Of a stretch of DNA of 64,000 nucleotides, positions 18,101-26,322 are shown in pieces; within the stretch, counting starts at the first letter, position 1, and the number at the start of each line of letters is the position of its first letter. The notes under the pieces were generated by a model. The model saw only the letters and a list, made by a program, of their open reading frames with translations, made no database searches and was not told the DNA's origin. The position numbers were made by a program, and so were the translations under genes. Where the stretch lies: positions 31,701 through 95,700 of the forward strand of contig DASVRT010000032.1 in NCBI GenBank assembly GCA_036388475.1, given 5' to 3'. Source of the stretch: JALZHR01 sp036388475. GTDB lineage: Bacteria; Acidobacteriota; Blastocatellia; Pyrinomonadales; Pyrinomonadaceae.

Positions 18101-18811
18101 TTCCGCGGAGTAGGAATTGGTTGAAATCGTAAATTCCCGGTAAGCATTCGGACCGGGCGCGATTTCGGAAAAGAAAGTTCCGTTCTGCGTGCGGCGCGTG
18201 CTGGCTCCGTCAACCAGAATTTCGGTTCCCAGACCCTGCCCGCCGCTGACTCTGAAACGCGAAGAGTTGTTTTCGCCGTTTTGGTTGGTGGTGCCGACGT
18301 TGCTGTCCAGAAAAATAAAAGACAGCGGCGTGCGTCCTTCAATCTCGGCGCCGACCTGAAGCGGAAGCTCGCGAACCTGACGTTCGGTGACGGTCGTCTG
18401 GCGCACAGGCGTGTCGCCGTTGATGGTGACGGTTTCGGCATCGACGTTGACGACATTGCCGGTAATTTCGCCGACCTCAAGCTTGACGGCAAGCGATTGA
18501 GTGCCTTGAACATCGACTTTGATGTTGTCGATCGCGGTTCGTTTAAAACCGCCCGCCTCGACCGTCATCCGGTAAAGACCGGCTTTGATTTCGGGAAAAA
18601 CGAAAATGCCGCCTTCACTGGTGGTTGCTTCGCGCGTTTCATTTGTCTCGATGCTGGTTAATACGACGGTTGCCCCGGAAATGACTCCTTCATTCGGGTC
18701 AGTCACCGTCCCGCGAACCGTTCCCCGGTCACTCTGTGCGAAGACTGGCGCGACGCATCCAATAATCAACACCAGCAGCAGCGCGGCTGCCGATAGTCTT
18801 AGTGGCTTCAT
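15137..18811 (-). CDS. TonB-dependent outer-membrane receptor, Oar/acidobacterial type
   Basis: A 1224-residue outer-membrane beta-barrel. A signal peptide (ending PVFAQ) precedes a carboxypeptidase-regulatory-like beta-sandwich (RGTVRGTVTDPNEGVISGATVVLT, residues about 29-110). A plug domain follows, with SRFRVSGGQGLGTEILVDGASTR near 190 and NSYSAEFGNSSGGVVNFTLKSGTNEFHG near 235. A long barrel ends in ...IQLRARIIF with a C-terminal Phe, as outer-membrane barrels do. It heads the carbohydrate locus and is the likely importer of the oligosaccharides degraded by the GH43 and GH-A enzymes; there is no SusD-like partner. Upstream lie two hairpins (18878-18926) and a LacI-type operator core (18993-19002). 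Confidence 0.92.
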   Translation of the reverse strand: MKPLRLSAAALLLVLIIGCVAPVFAQSDRGTVRGTVTDPNEGVISGATVVLTSIETNETREATTSEGGIFVFPEIKAGLYRMTVEAGGFKRTAIDNIKVDVQGTQSLAVKLEVGEITGNVVNVDAETVTINGDTPVRQTTVTERQVRELPLQVGAEIEGRTPLSFIFLDSNVGTTNQNGENNSSRFRVSGGQGLGTEILVDGASTRRTQNGTFFSEIAPGPNAYREFTISTNSYSAEFGNSSGGVVNFTLKSGTNEFHGEAYDLLRNEVLNANTLTNNARGFERNRDNQNNYGFNIGGPIYIPNFGEGPGGFLRSLKDRAFFFFNYEGYRFIRGVNSITTVPTERMRRGDFGEFLTDPVVLARFPGGVRIFDPRQPSNVRQQFPGNIIPQSAFDPAGFAILQFFPLPNRPGVRDNYVSSIAVPRTSYNITAKTDFVLSDKQRLTFSYSRRDNERVVGQPILPLPFTNAFDPFEQTFRSNIARIQHDYTISANLLNHFNLGYTFTDVRNGNTTFPFDTSSLGIPRGSTANLAFPLIDFVGDSNNPDSPRFNIDIGSTDFTDRLRDGALEIGDFVTFITGRQTIKFGASVRLTQFNVTQSLHPGGRFGFHEDQTSRDDVPNSGHAVASLITGATEWSFTENNSIDPAFRQMSQSYFVQDDIKLTRKLTVNVGLRYDLPGARVESKDRFRTFDPDVINPAIGRRGALVGAAGQGGLQSEFRSLAPEDKTNIGPRLGLAYALNEKTVIRAGAGLYYAPILYGLNGNGSIKNGTIGYSNDVLFTPNGRNTPTNQFLSTFRPLVPVDPAAQFVGDTGVVLPYFDKDFKTGRTFQFTVDLQRELPFNMVASVGYIGHRADRLRSNFGRLNALPLEFLRLGFPILDKNINDLNADDRAYATSIGINLPANANAVYPGFNGNVAQALRPFPQYGTNIENYLESQGVSNYNALQLKLDRRFSQGFQFGMSYTFSRLITNAAEDVLGGGSALTGVLQNPFDRSSLKTVSSTNSPHVFVVNFLAELPFGKGKRFLDQGGLTNALFGGFQISGIFRYQQGTPLVIGLDPNLSGAGNFLQLAGYNGNLRPNLTGQPIRLETRNPAPTFPGRFYVLNPAAFSAPRNFATPNAAVGSAAYRAYYADPSVFFGNAPAVIDDVRSAPFFSESISILKKTRLTERFTLEFGAEFFNVFNRVRFFPPDTFLGRPTGTGFTNGNFGAEGAVDDPRSIQLRARIIF

Positions 18812-18877
18812 ACTTCCAACTCCTTAAATTTAGTAAATGAATAGCTTAAATAAATAAAGACTGATAAAAAAAGGGAA

Positions 18878-18926
18878 TTTTAAGAACACTGGTCTTAAAA
18901 CAAATTTATAAACACGCCGTTATAAA
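18878..18926 (-). promoter_or_regulatory. Two adjacent inverted repeats upstream of the TonB receptor
   Basis: TTTTAAGA and TCTTAAAA (18878-18885 and 18893-18900) enclose ACACTGG. TTTATAA and TTATAAA (18905-18911 and 18920-18926) enclose ACACGCCG. They lie 67-115 bases upstream of the receptor ATG. They could be leader hairpins or paired operators; no canonical promoter could be assigned between them. Confidence 0.35.
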
Positions 18927-18992
18927 AAGATTAAAATAAACCGCCGGATATTAATTAAATTTTACTAAAAATATGTTGGTTAAGCCTTTACG

Positions 18993-19002
18993 TAAACGTT
19001 TA
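18993..19002 (-). promoter_or_regulatory. Candidate LacI-family operator upstream of the TonB receptor
   Basis: TAAACGTTTA is a perfect 10-bp palindrome with a central CG, the usual core of LacI-type operators, inside TTACGTAAACGTTTAAC. It lies about 180 bases upstream of the receptor start. The natural candidate regulator is the LacI protein at 6978-8039. Confidence 0.45.
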
Positions 19003-19094
19003 ACTTATATGCCAGTATTAATCAACTCAGTTGTTATTGTCAATTAGTTATGAAAATAATTCATCGGGGCGAGGCGGAATTTCGATAAAGGAAT

Positions 19095-20912
19095 TTATTT
19101 TGTCGTCAGACCCTGACCTTCCCGGATAACAACTGCGCGGTCAACGCCGGAAATATTTATCGTTTCAACACTTCCGCCCGCCCATCGAATCTCCAGCTTA
19201 TCGATTTTTTCCAACGCGCCGAGACCGATATGAAGGCGCTGGTCTGACTGCGAAGCGTAGCTTGCGCCGCTGAAAACGTCGAAACGCTGCCTGAAATTTC
19301 CGGCATTGACAAAAACGGTCGAGCCGACGGCGTCTTTCGGCGTTTTCCTCGCCGGGTCGCCGACGAGTTTGAGAGAAAGCCAGTGATTTTTCGATGCCGT
19401 CACGTTTCGCAAAAGCGTCGGCGCGGAATCCAGATTATTAATCACCGCGTCTTCGCGCCCGTCGCCGTCGAAATCTCCGGTGGCTAACCCTCGCGCCGGA
19501 ATGGCAATCGCCAAGCCGCTGTTCGGCGCGGCAGCGACGCGTTCAAAACCGACCGACTTCGTTTTCGCGTCCGCTTGCCGGTTGCGGAACAGCAGAAGTT
19601 GCTGCGCGTAGCTCGTTCCCCATTGAAAATTATCGACCGTCGGGTAAATATGACCGTTGGCGACGAGAATGTCTTTCCAGCCGTCGTTGTCGAAATCGAA
19701 AAACAAAGTTCCCCAGCCGAGAAAAGGAATCGTCGGCTCGCCCAAGCCCGCCTGAAAAGTCACGTCGGTAAAATTCGCCTCGCCGTCGTTGCGATAAAGC
19801 GTGTTCGAATCGTCGGAAAAATTCGTGATATGAAAGTCCACGCGCCCGTCGTTGTCGTAATCGCCCACCGCCAAACCCATTCCGGCTTGCTCGCGCCCGT
19901 TCTCGTTCAGGGCGATGCCCGAAGGATAACCGATTTCCTCAAACGTGCCGTCGCCTTTATTTATATATAATTGGTTCGGCGTCGAATCGTTGACGACCAG
20001 CAAATCCAAATCCCGGTCGTCGTCGGCATCAACGAAAACGGATGAAAAACCGTAATATTTCGCCTCGTCGGTGACGCCTGTTTTAATAGAAGCGTCTTCA
20101 AACGTGCCGTCCGGTTTCTGATGAAAAAGACGGTCTTTCGCGCCCGGCAGACCGCGCGGACCGCACATCGTCGGCTGCCCTCGAAACTGGCAGAAATTTC
20201 TTCCGATGTTCCCGTTTTTGGCTATATCGGCGGGACTTACGGGAAGCTTCGCCAAATCGAATTCGATATAAGCCGGAACGAATAAATCGAGTCGCCCGTC
20301 GCGGTCGTAATCGCCGAACGTCGCGCCCGTAAACCAGCCCGAAACGTTTAAGCCGACTTTTTCGGCAACGTCCGCAAACGTGCCGTCGCCGTTGTTTTTA
20401 TAAAGCCGCGCCGCGCCGAAATTGCTGACGAAAATATCGGAAAAGCCGTCGTTATTGTAATCGCCGACCGCCGCGCCCATCGCCCACCGCTCGTTGCCGA
20501 CGCCCGCTTTATTCGTCACGTCCTCAAATTTCCAATCGCCCAGATTGCGATAAAGCGCCGCGCGCGGCATTTTCTCTTTGCCCTGCAAACCATTGATAGT
20601 GCCGCCGTTAAGCAGATAAATATCGAGCTTGCCGTCGTTGTCGAAATCCAGCACGGCGACCGCGCCGGAAGTGCTTTCGGGAAGATAATTTTTCGCTTTA
20701 TCGCCGCCCGTCTGGACAAAGTTTTTGAGCGCGGTCTGCGCGGTCACGTCTTCAAAAACTTTCGGCGCGGCGGCGTCCGTGATTCCGGTTGTGCGCCGCG
20801 AAGAATACGTGCGGGCATCGCCGGTCGAAGAACCGCCCGACATCGTATTTTGCGCATTAACGTTGAACGCGAGATTTAAAAGCAGAAAAAGAATAAAGCC
20901 TTTTTGAAACAT
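19095..20912 (-). CDS. CRTAC1-type secreted FG-GAP/VCBS protein with ASPIC/UnbV domain
   Basis: A 605-residue exported protein. The signal peptide (ending NVNAQ) is followed by VFEDVTAQTAL and about six calcium-binding-type FG-GAP/VCBS repeats (DFDNDGKLDIYLLNGG, DYNNDGFSDIFVSNFG, DYDRDGRLDLFVPAY, DADDDRDLDLLVVND, DYDNDGRVDFHITNF, DFDGDGREDAVINN). These build a seven-bladed integrin-like propeller. The C-terminal 90 residues (WLSLKLVG... GSTVFVNAG... LEIRWAGGSVETI) are an ASPIC/UnbV domain. Such proteins are extracellular or periplasmic, bind metal, and often accompany TonB and TPR genes in Acidobacteriota. Function is not established. Confidence 0.88.
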   Translation of the reverse strand: MFQKGFILFLLLNLAFNVNAQNTMSGGSSTGDARTYSSRRTTGITDAAAPKVFEDVTAQTALKNFVQTGGDKAKNYLPESTSGAVAVLDFDNDGKLDIYLLNGGTINGLQGKEKMPRAALYRNLGDWKFEDVTNKAGVGNERWAMGAAVGDYNNDGFSDIFVSNFGAARLYKNNGDGTFADVAEKVGLNVSGWFTGATFGDYDRDGRLDLFVPAYIEFDLAKLPVSPADIAKNGNIGRNFCQFRGQPTMCGPRGLPGAKDRLFHQKPDGTFEDASIKTGVTDEAKYYGFSSVFVDADDDRDLDLLVVNDSTPNQLYINKGDGTFEEIGYPSGIALNENGREQAGMGLAVGDYDNDGRVDFHITNFSDDSNTLYRNDGEANFTDVTFQAGLGEPTIPFLGWGTLFFDFDNDGWKDILVANGHIYPTVDNFQWGTSYAQQLLLFRNRQADAKTKSVGFERVAAAPNSGLAIAIPARGLATGDFDGDGREDAVINNLDSAPTLLRNVTASKNHWLSLKLVGDPARKTPKDAVGSTVFVNAGNFRQRFDVFSGASYASQSDQRLHIGLGALEKIDKLEIRWAGGSVETINISGVDRAVVIREGQGLTTK

Positions 20913-20954
20913 AAAATCATTTTAGCCGGAAACCGCTTTTAGTAAACCCGAACG

Positions 20955-21968
20955 CTAAAAATCCGTCGAATCGACCCGGCGTTTTGCTTCGTCAATCAAC
21001 TCGTTGTTTTTCTCATACGAAAGATGCTCGTCAGCGGCATTTTCCAATTTCGGCGGATACAGGTGTTTCCGGTAAACCGGATAAGCTTCGGTGCGCAGAT
21101 GCGCCAGCATCTGATGCCCGCGGCGCGCGCGGCGTTCGTGACGCAGCGCCGAAATATCGACCGGCGCGACGACGATTCGCTCGCCCGGTCCCGGGCTTGC
21201 GTCGGCGAGCAATCTGCCTTCAAAATCGACAATCTGGCTGCCGCCCGACCACGAATAAGGCGGATAATGTTTGAGGCTCGCGGCTTGGTTGGCGGCGACG
21301 ACATACGCCGTATTTTCAATCGCCCGCGCCCGATTTATCACCGTCCACCAATCCATCGGCGCGGTCGCGTTCCAGGGGTCCATATAAGCCGAGACGCGAA
21401 TCAGAATCTCCGCGCCGTTTGCCGCCAGCTGGCGCATCGCTTCGGGAAAAAGCCAGTCGTAGCAAATCGCGCAGCCGATGCGACCAAGCGGCGTGTCGGC
21501 AACCGGAAAAAGCGGCTCGTCGTAGCCTTCGACATCGTGCGGGCTGGTATGAACTTCGTATGGAATCCAGGTATTGACCTTGCGATATTTATACAAAATG
21601 CCTTCGGGCGAGATTAAACAGGTCGTGTTAAAAAGCGCGTTTTTCCAGCGCGAATCGACTTCGAGCATCGAGCCGGTTTGAATGTAAATATTATGTTCGC
21701 GTGCTTTTCGCTCTAATCTTTCGGTGTGTTCGTTCGGAATTTCGACGGCGAGTTTTTCGATTAATTCCGGCGCGGTTGCAAAAACCGGCGCGGCGTGGGC
21801 GAATTCGGGGAAAACGACTAATTTAACCGGCAAAAAAGGCGCGCTGCCTGCGACCGCCGAATCAATCATCTGCAAAATGCGGTCGGTGTTGCGCCGCATT
21901 TCCCGGCGCTCGACCGGATTCGGCAAATCGGTCTGACAGGCGGCGACCGAATATCTGATGTGTTCCAT
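20955..21968 (-). CDS. Carbon-nitrogen hydrolase (nitrilase superfamily)
   Basis: A 337-residue cytoplasmic hydrolase of the nitrilase/amidase superfamily. The catalytic triad is visible: Glu55 in FPEFAH, Lys130 in YKYRKVN and Cys169 in GCAICYDWLFPEA. The family is selective for amides or nitriles, but the substrate cannot be read from sequence. It starts with ATG at 21966-21968. The 327-base gap upstream is full of AT-rich palindromes, so it is probably transcribed separately from the FG-GAP gene before it. It lies 42 bases before the CRTAC1-type gene. Confidence 0.88.
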   Translation of the reverse strand: MEHIRYSVAACQTDLPNPVERREMRRNTDRILQMIDSAVAGSAPFLPVKLVVFPEFAHAAPVFATAPELIEKLAVEIPNEHTERLERKAREHNIYIQTGSMLEVDSRWKNALFNTTCLISPEGILYKYRKVNTWIPYEVHTSPHDVEGYDEPLFPVADTPLGRIGCAICYDWLFPEAMRQLAANGAEILIRVSAYMDPWNATAPMDWWTVINRARAIENTAYVVAANQAASLKHYPPYSWSGGSQIVDFEGRLLADASPGPGERIVVAPVDISALRHERRARRGHQMLAHLRTEAYPVYRKHLYPPKLENAADEHLSYEKNNELIDEAKRRVDSTDF

Positions 21969-21991
21969 AATTTAATGAAGCAAAAATTAAA

Positions 21992-22056
21992 GTAAAAAGG
22001 CAAAAGTGAAAAGGCAAAATATTTGCTTCTTTTACCTTTTGCCGTATGCCTTTTTC
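21992..22056. repeat. AG-rich imperfect palindrome
   Basis: AAAAAGGCAAAAGTGAAAAGG on the left is mirrored by TTTTACCTTTTGCCGTATGCC on the right around ATATTTGCTTC. It is the same style of low-complexity intergenic palindrome as 4216-4285. It lies directly upstream of the nitrilase start. Confidence 0.4.
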
Positions 22057-22120
22057 CGCTGGCTGGCAGTCTACAAAATAAAATCACTGAACTAAACTAT
22101 TAAAAAACCAGCTCGAAAAT

Positions 22121-22165
22121 AAAATTTTCGAACTCGATAATTTTTTTTTCGAGTTCGAAAATTTT
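22121..22165 (-). terminator. 17-bp AT-rich hairpin, possible terminator
   Basis: AAAATTTTCGAACTCGA (22121-22137) and its exact complement (22149-22165) enclose a T-rich loop of 11 bases. Related arms (CTCGAAAATAAAA; TTTATTTTTGAGTTCGA) flank it, so several alternative stems are possible. It lies downstream of the FG-GAP/TlpA gene on the minus strand. Confidence 0.4.
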
Positions 22166-22206
22166 AAAAACTAGTTCAATAATTTTATTTTTGAGTTCGA
22201 TTTTTT

Positions 22207-22258
22207 ATCTTGTCCATCCTGTTAATATCCGCGTTAATCCGTGAAAATCCGTGGTTAC
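22207..22258. repeat. Short tandem TTAATCCGTG-type repeat
   Basis: About four imperfect units of ten bases (TTAATATCCGCG, TTAATCCGTG, AAAATCCGTG, then GTTAC). Units of this kind recur as dispersed intergenic repeats in many soil bacteria. Only one cluster is present in this window. Confidence 0.4.
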
Positions 22259-22295
22259 ATTTCTTTCTCTGAGTTTTTCGGTTGTGAAAGATAAA

Positions 22296-25223
22296 TCAGC
22301 GTTGTTTGTTCGTCGCAGTTTTGACGACCGGCGACGAGGATTTAACGGTTTGCTCGCCGGTTAATTGAGCAAATTTTCGCTGCGTTTCCGCCGACCAGCC
22401 CGGAATCAAATCTCTGACGATGCCTTTTTCGTCAACCAGAATCGAGAGCGGAACGCTCAATTCGTCGGTCGCGTAAACCTGTTCGATTGCGGGCACGCCG
22501 CCGAGCAGAATCGGATATGAAACGCGTTTTTCGGCGACGTATTTTTTAACGTTCGCGCTCGCTTCCGTATCGACGTTGACGCCGATTATATCAATGCTGC
22601 GCGCCGACAGCGGCGAGCGCATTTTTTCCAGCTCGGGCATTTCCTTCGCGCACGGAATACACCACGTCGCCCAGATGTTAATCAGCGTCCGGCGTCCCGG
22701 CTTAAATTGTTTCTGCATCGAACTCGTCGCGCCGTTCATCGTTTTCACGACAAAATCCGGCAAAGGCTTACCGATTGATATTTTCAAACTGCGCGCGAAT
22801 ATTTCGGCTTTCGTCAGCGGGTTCGGCAAATTTGCTTTACCGAGCGAAACGGCTTGCGCTTTTCCCGTTCCTTCTTTCAAAAGCAAAGTCGCACCCGCGC
22901 TCGAATCGCCTTCAAATCGCTCGACTTTTCCGTTCGCCCAGGTGACTTCAATCCATTCGGCTTTTTGGTCTCTGCCCAAGCCGAAAAGAAGTCGCGGGTC
23001 GTGCTGCGAGATAAAGCCCGAGCCGCCCGATTTGATTTTCGTTAAAATTCCCGCCGACGTTTTCACGCGCACGACCGCGCCGAAAGCGTCGCGCCCCGTT
23101 CGGTCGCCTTCCAGCGTGACGCGCAGAAAATTATTGTCCTGCCCGACGTTGTTTCTGAAAAGCAGGTGCGCCTGATTTTGAATCGTCGTCGAAAAAACGT
23201 CCAAATCGCCGTCGTTATCGAAATCGGCGAAAACTCCGGCGCGCCCGTCCGTTATCGAATCGATGCCGGAAACGCCCGAAATATCGACGAATTTCTTCGT
23301 CCCTAAATTCAAATAAAGCGGGTCGCGCTCGTAGCCGCTAAAGGAAAATCCCTGACCGAACATTAATTTGTTCTGGTCTTCTCTGAGCGCGCCTTTTTCA
23401 TCTTTTCCGTCGTTCGAATGCGTCACAACTTGACGCCAGAACTGACTTCAGGTGTCCTTCATCGACTTGCCGGAAATAAATCCGTTCGGCGTATAAATAT
23501 CTTCCCAGCCGTCGTTGTCGAAGTCTATAAAACCGCCGCCCCAAGCCCATCCGCCGGAAAATCCGCCGACTTCCGCCGTGACGTCTTTAAATTTTCCGTC
23601 GCCCGTATTTTCAAAAAGATTATTTCCGGCGGCGAGCTTTTTCAAAACGTTGTCTTTCGCGCTCGCGTTCGGAAAAAGCCGCGTCAGGATGCGGTTTCCG
23701 GCGGTCGAACTCATATTCGAAGCGTGAATGTCGAGCCGCCCGTCGTTGTTGTAATCGCCGAACGAAACGCCCATCCCGTTGCCGGGGTCGAGCACGCCGC
23801 GCTCCGCCGCTTCATCGACAAATTTATCGCCTTTGTTGATAAACAAAGCCTTTTCGCCGAAATCGTTGGCGACGTACAAGTCGATTTTTCCGTCGGTGTC
23901 GATGTCGGCGAATTCCGCCGCGTAGCTCCAGCGCCGGTCGTCAACGCCCCATTTGGCGGCTTCCTCGCGGAAAGTGCCGTCCGGCTGGCTGACGAAAAGC
24001 AGATTCGGCGTGCCGTTCGTCGCGCGAAACCACGAATCCGGCGTCACCTGCCCGTAGCGATTATAAGAAGTCACGTAAACGTCGAGCCGACCGTCGCCGT
24101 TGACGTCGCCCGCCGCGGCGCTGAAACCGATGGCGTTTTTCGCCACGCCCGATTCGAGCGAAACGTCGCTGAATTCCGGCTTTCCGTTTTGCTTGAAAGT
24201 GTTTTGCAAAAGAATCTGCTGACCGACCGCCGAGATAAAAACGTCCGCGTCGCCGTCGTTGTCGTAATCGAAGACAAGCGGCGCGGTTCCGCTGGCTAAA
24301 GTCTTCACGCCCGCCTTAATGGAAGCGTCGCGGAAAGAGCCTTTGCCGTTATTTAAATAAAGATAATTGCGATTGGCGGCGGTCACGAAAAGGTCAATCC
24401 AGCCGTCGCCGTTAAAATCCGCCGCCGCCGCGCCGTGCCAGACGAAGCCGCTGTTTTCCGGCGTGCCGAACGAAGGAATATTGACGCCGACGCCAGCCGG
24501 AACGGCGACTTCGGAAAACAAATCGACGCCCGCAACCATCGAATCGAAGCTGATTAAGTCGAACGAATCAAACTGCCAGTGTTTATTCGCGGCGGCGCGA
24601 ACGTTCGTCATAAATGTGCCGCGCGCCCATTCGCGCTTGCCTTCCGTGTCGCGCCCGATGACGTAAAAAGCGATGCGCGCTTTTCCGCTTGCGCCGACGA
24701 CCGCCGTCGGTTGTTCGGCGCCGAGAACAGCCTGCGCTTTTTCGTCAAAATTCGCTTCCTTGACTTTAAAGCGCGCGTCTTCGATTTCGGAAAAATGCGC
24801 TAAAAATTCCGACCAGTTTTGCAGAAAATCGGCGCTCGTCGTCGTTGTCGGCGCTGTCGCCGAGGCGTTTTTATTTCCTCCGCTTTCCCAGCCGTGCGTG
24901 CCGACCCATTTGACCTGATTTTTGGCGGGCAGCGGGCGCGAGGGGAAAGGATTTGCCGTCAGTTGTTTCGGGAAAAATTCCGCCGTCAATTCCGGATTGC
25001 GGTCGCGCGTCGCCACCGAAAGCTCCAAAAGGTCGTTTGCCAGCGACTCGGACAGTTCTTCAATCACTTCCAGACGCGAGCGGTCAACCTGTTGTTTATT
25101 CGCCGCCGGCAGAATATTTTGCGCCGGCATCCCGAACGGAAAAGCGGCAGCCAGCAAAAACAACGCGCAGGCGATTGATAAAGGCTTTCGCATCCCGAAA
25201 CGATTGAAAATTGAACAACTCAT
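22296..25223 (-). CDS. FG-GAP/ASPIC protein fused to TlpA-like thioredoxin domain, candidate selenoprotein with in-frame UGA
   Basis: Two reading frames in the same frame are interrupted only by a TGA at 23448-23450. Read through, they give 975 residues. The order is signal or anchor (residues 1-35), an N-terminal helical region, about seven FG-GAP/VCBS repeats (for example DFNGDGWIDLFVTAA, DYDNDGDADVFISAV), the junction NGFISGKSMKDT-U592-SQFWRQVV, a last repeat, an ASPIC/UnbV domain (about 690-785), and a TlpA/thioredoxin domain with ATWCIPC (Cys855, Cys858). Repeat and ASPIC domains normally occur in one chain, so continuity across the UGA is expected. A 6-bp hairpin with loop AGUUG follows (23420-23436). 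The role is probably extracytoplasmic redox. Alternatives are a point nonsense mutation or a sequencing error. Confidence 0.7.
23412..23442 (-). promoter_or_regulatory. Candidate SECIS hairpin for the UGA at 23448-23450
   Basis: In the mRNA, GCGUCA pairs perfectly with UGACGC around loop AGUUG (23420-23436). The loop begins 17 nt after the UGA. An outer four-base stem GUUC/GAAC (23439-23442 with 23412-23415) lengthens it across a small internal loop. Spacing and loop start (AGUU) match the hairpin at 3898-3914. Confidence 0.6.
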
Positions 25224-25360
25224 TTATTTACTTTATATAACGGAAGCCGGACGCGGCTCTGTCCATAAACTAGAGCGTATTTGATTGTATTGTGCTTTAG
25301 AGAACAGGCGCAGTGCTAATCTTAGCTATTTGATAAACGCTTTGCAAAGAAAAGGCGTTG

Positions 25361-25406
25361 AAAACGCTTCTTTTCTTTTCCGCCGCCGCTAAAAAAGAAG
25401 CGTTTT
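25361..25406 (-). terminator. Intrinsic terminator after the small secreted gene
   Basis: AAAACGCTTCTTTT (25361-25374) and its exact complement (25393-25406) form a 14-bp stem. Read on the minus strand it ends in GCGTTTTC, then CCTTTTC. It lies 30 bases beyond the stop of the gene at 25436-25954. Confidence 0.6.
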
Positions 25407-25435
25407 TATTTTCGCGCGCGCTTTATTCTTAAGTT

Positions 25436-25954
25436 TCAATTCGCTGTTATAACGACGTAGACGCGTCCGGCGTAAAGCCTGATTTCATTACCCGTTTTGG
25501 TCATCGTCAATGGGCGCGGGCGACGCAAAGCTCTGTCGCTGCGCGCGTCGGCTTCGACGACCGGATTGCCGCCGATGTCGAAAACATTAAACGTCTCGCC
25601 TCTGAACCCGAAACCGTAAGCTCCGGCCGGCAATTCCCTGCCGCCGATTCTGATTCGCGAATCGGTGATAAAAAATCCCTGGTATTTAGCCGCAATATCC
25701 GTCGAATAACCCGACGTATCGACCAGACCGGCTAAAACGTGCCGTTTTCCGCCGAATCTGACGGCAGCCGCATTGCGCATCTGGGTCGGCGCCGTTTGTC
25801 CTTCAAAATAAAAGCTCGACGGCACCACGCTCGTCAATTCCCTGCCGGTCAACACCACGCTTCTATTGTCCTGCGCCTTAAGCGCAAAGCAGGACGCGAA
25901 AACAATCAGCAAAAATAAAGCTGAGTTTGCCGGATATCGATGCTTTGATTTCAT
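25436..25954 (-). CDS. Small secreted protein of unknown function
   Basis: A 172-residue exported protein. The signal peptide (LFLLIVFASCFALKAQ) is followed by a beta-rich domain with FYFEGQTAPTQMRNAAAVRFGGKRHVLAGLVDTSGY and LPAGAYGFGF. This resembles the DUF2911-type or related small secreted beta-proteins common in this phylum, but I do not recognise it with certainty. It stands alone, with its own terminator (25361-25406), and diverges from the gene fragment at 25993-26298. Confidence 0.75.
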   Translation of the reverse strand: MKSKHRYPANSALFLLIVFASCFALKAQDNRSVVLTGRELTSVVPSSFYFEGQTAPTQMRNAAAVRFGGKRHVLAGLVDTSGYSTDIAAKYQGFFITDSRIRIGGRELPAGAYGFGFRGETFNVFDIGGNPVVEADARSDRALRRPRPLTMTKTGNEIRLYAGRVYVVITAN

Positions 25955-25992
25955 AACTTCTCCCGTTTAATTTATTTTTCGTGTAAAAGTGA

Positions 25993-26298
25993 ATGCAAAT
26001 ATACTACATAAATCGACCCGCGCGAAAAAGAAGCGCGGCAATTATTTGTAAAAGAAGCCGCAACGGCGAGTTTAACGCAGATTACAAAATTTCGCTGCAA
26101 GGCAATAATCTCGCCCTTCAGAGCGGCGAAAATCTCGAAGCTCCGCTCACCGCCGCTTACGCCGATTTTTTCACCGCCGCGGGCGGACAGATTAATCTTT
26201 CTTTTACTCGCGGCGATAAAGGAAAAATCGCGGGATTTGTGTTCAATTCAGCAGCCGACGGACGAGAGGTTAAAGGAATCGCTTTTAAGCGACAGTAG
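25993..26298 (+). pseudogene. C-terminal fragment of a DUF3471/beta-lactamase-associated domain
   Basis: An open frame of 101 codons. The recognisable protein begins only near 26062 (NGEFNADYKISLQGNNLALQSGE) and ends FNSAADGREVKGIAFKRQ. This resembles the DUF3471 domain found at the C-terminus of serine beta-lactamase-like hydrolases. The catalytic part is absent: the upstream bases are the promoter region of the divergent secreted gene. It is best read as the 3' remnant of a hydrolase gene left by a deletion. No ribosome-binding site is seen. Confidence 0.5.
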
Positions 26299-26322
26299 AA
26301 TTATCGACAGAGCACTAACAAA

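Noticed and set aside
23418..24299. 293-codon plus-strand frame opposite the FG-GAP repeats
   Set aside because: Antisense shadow of repeated Asp/Gly-rich codons; Arg/Val-rich composition and no family resemblance.
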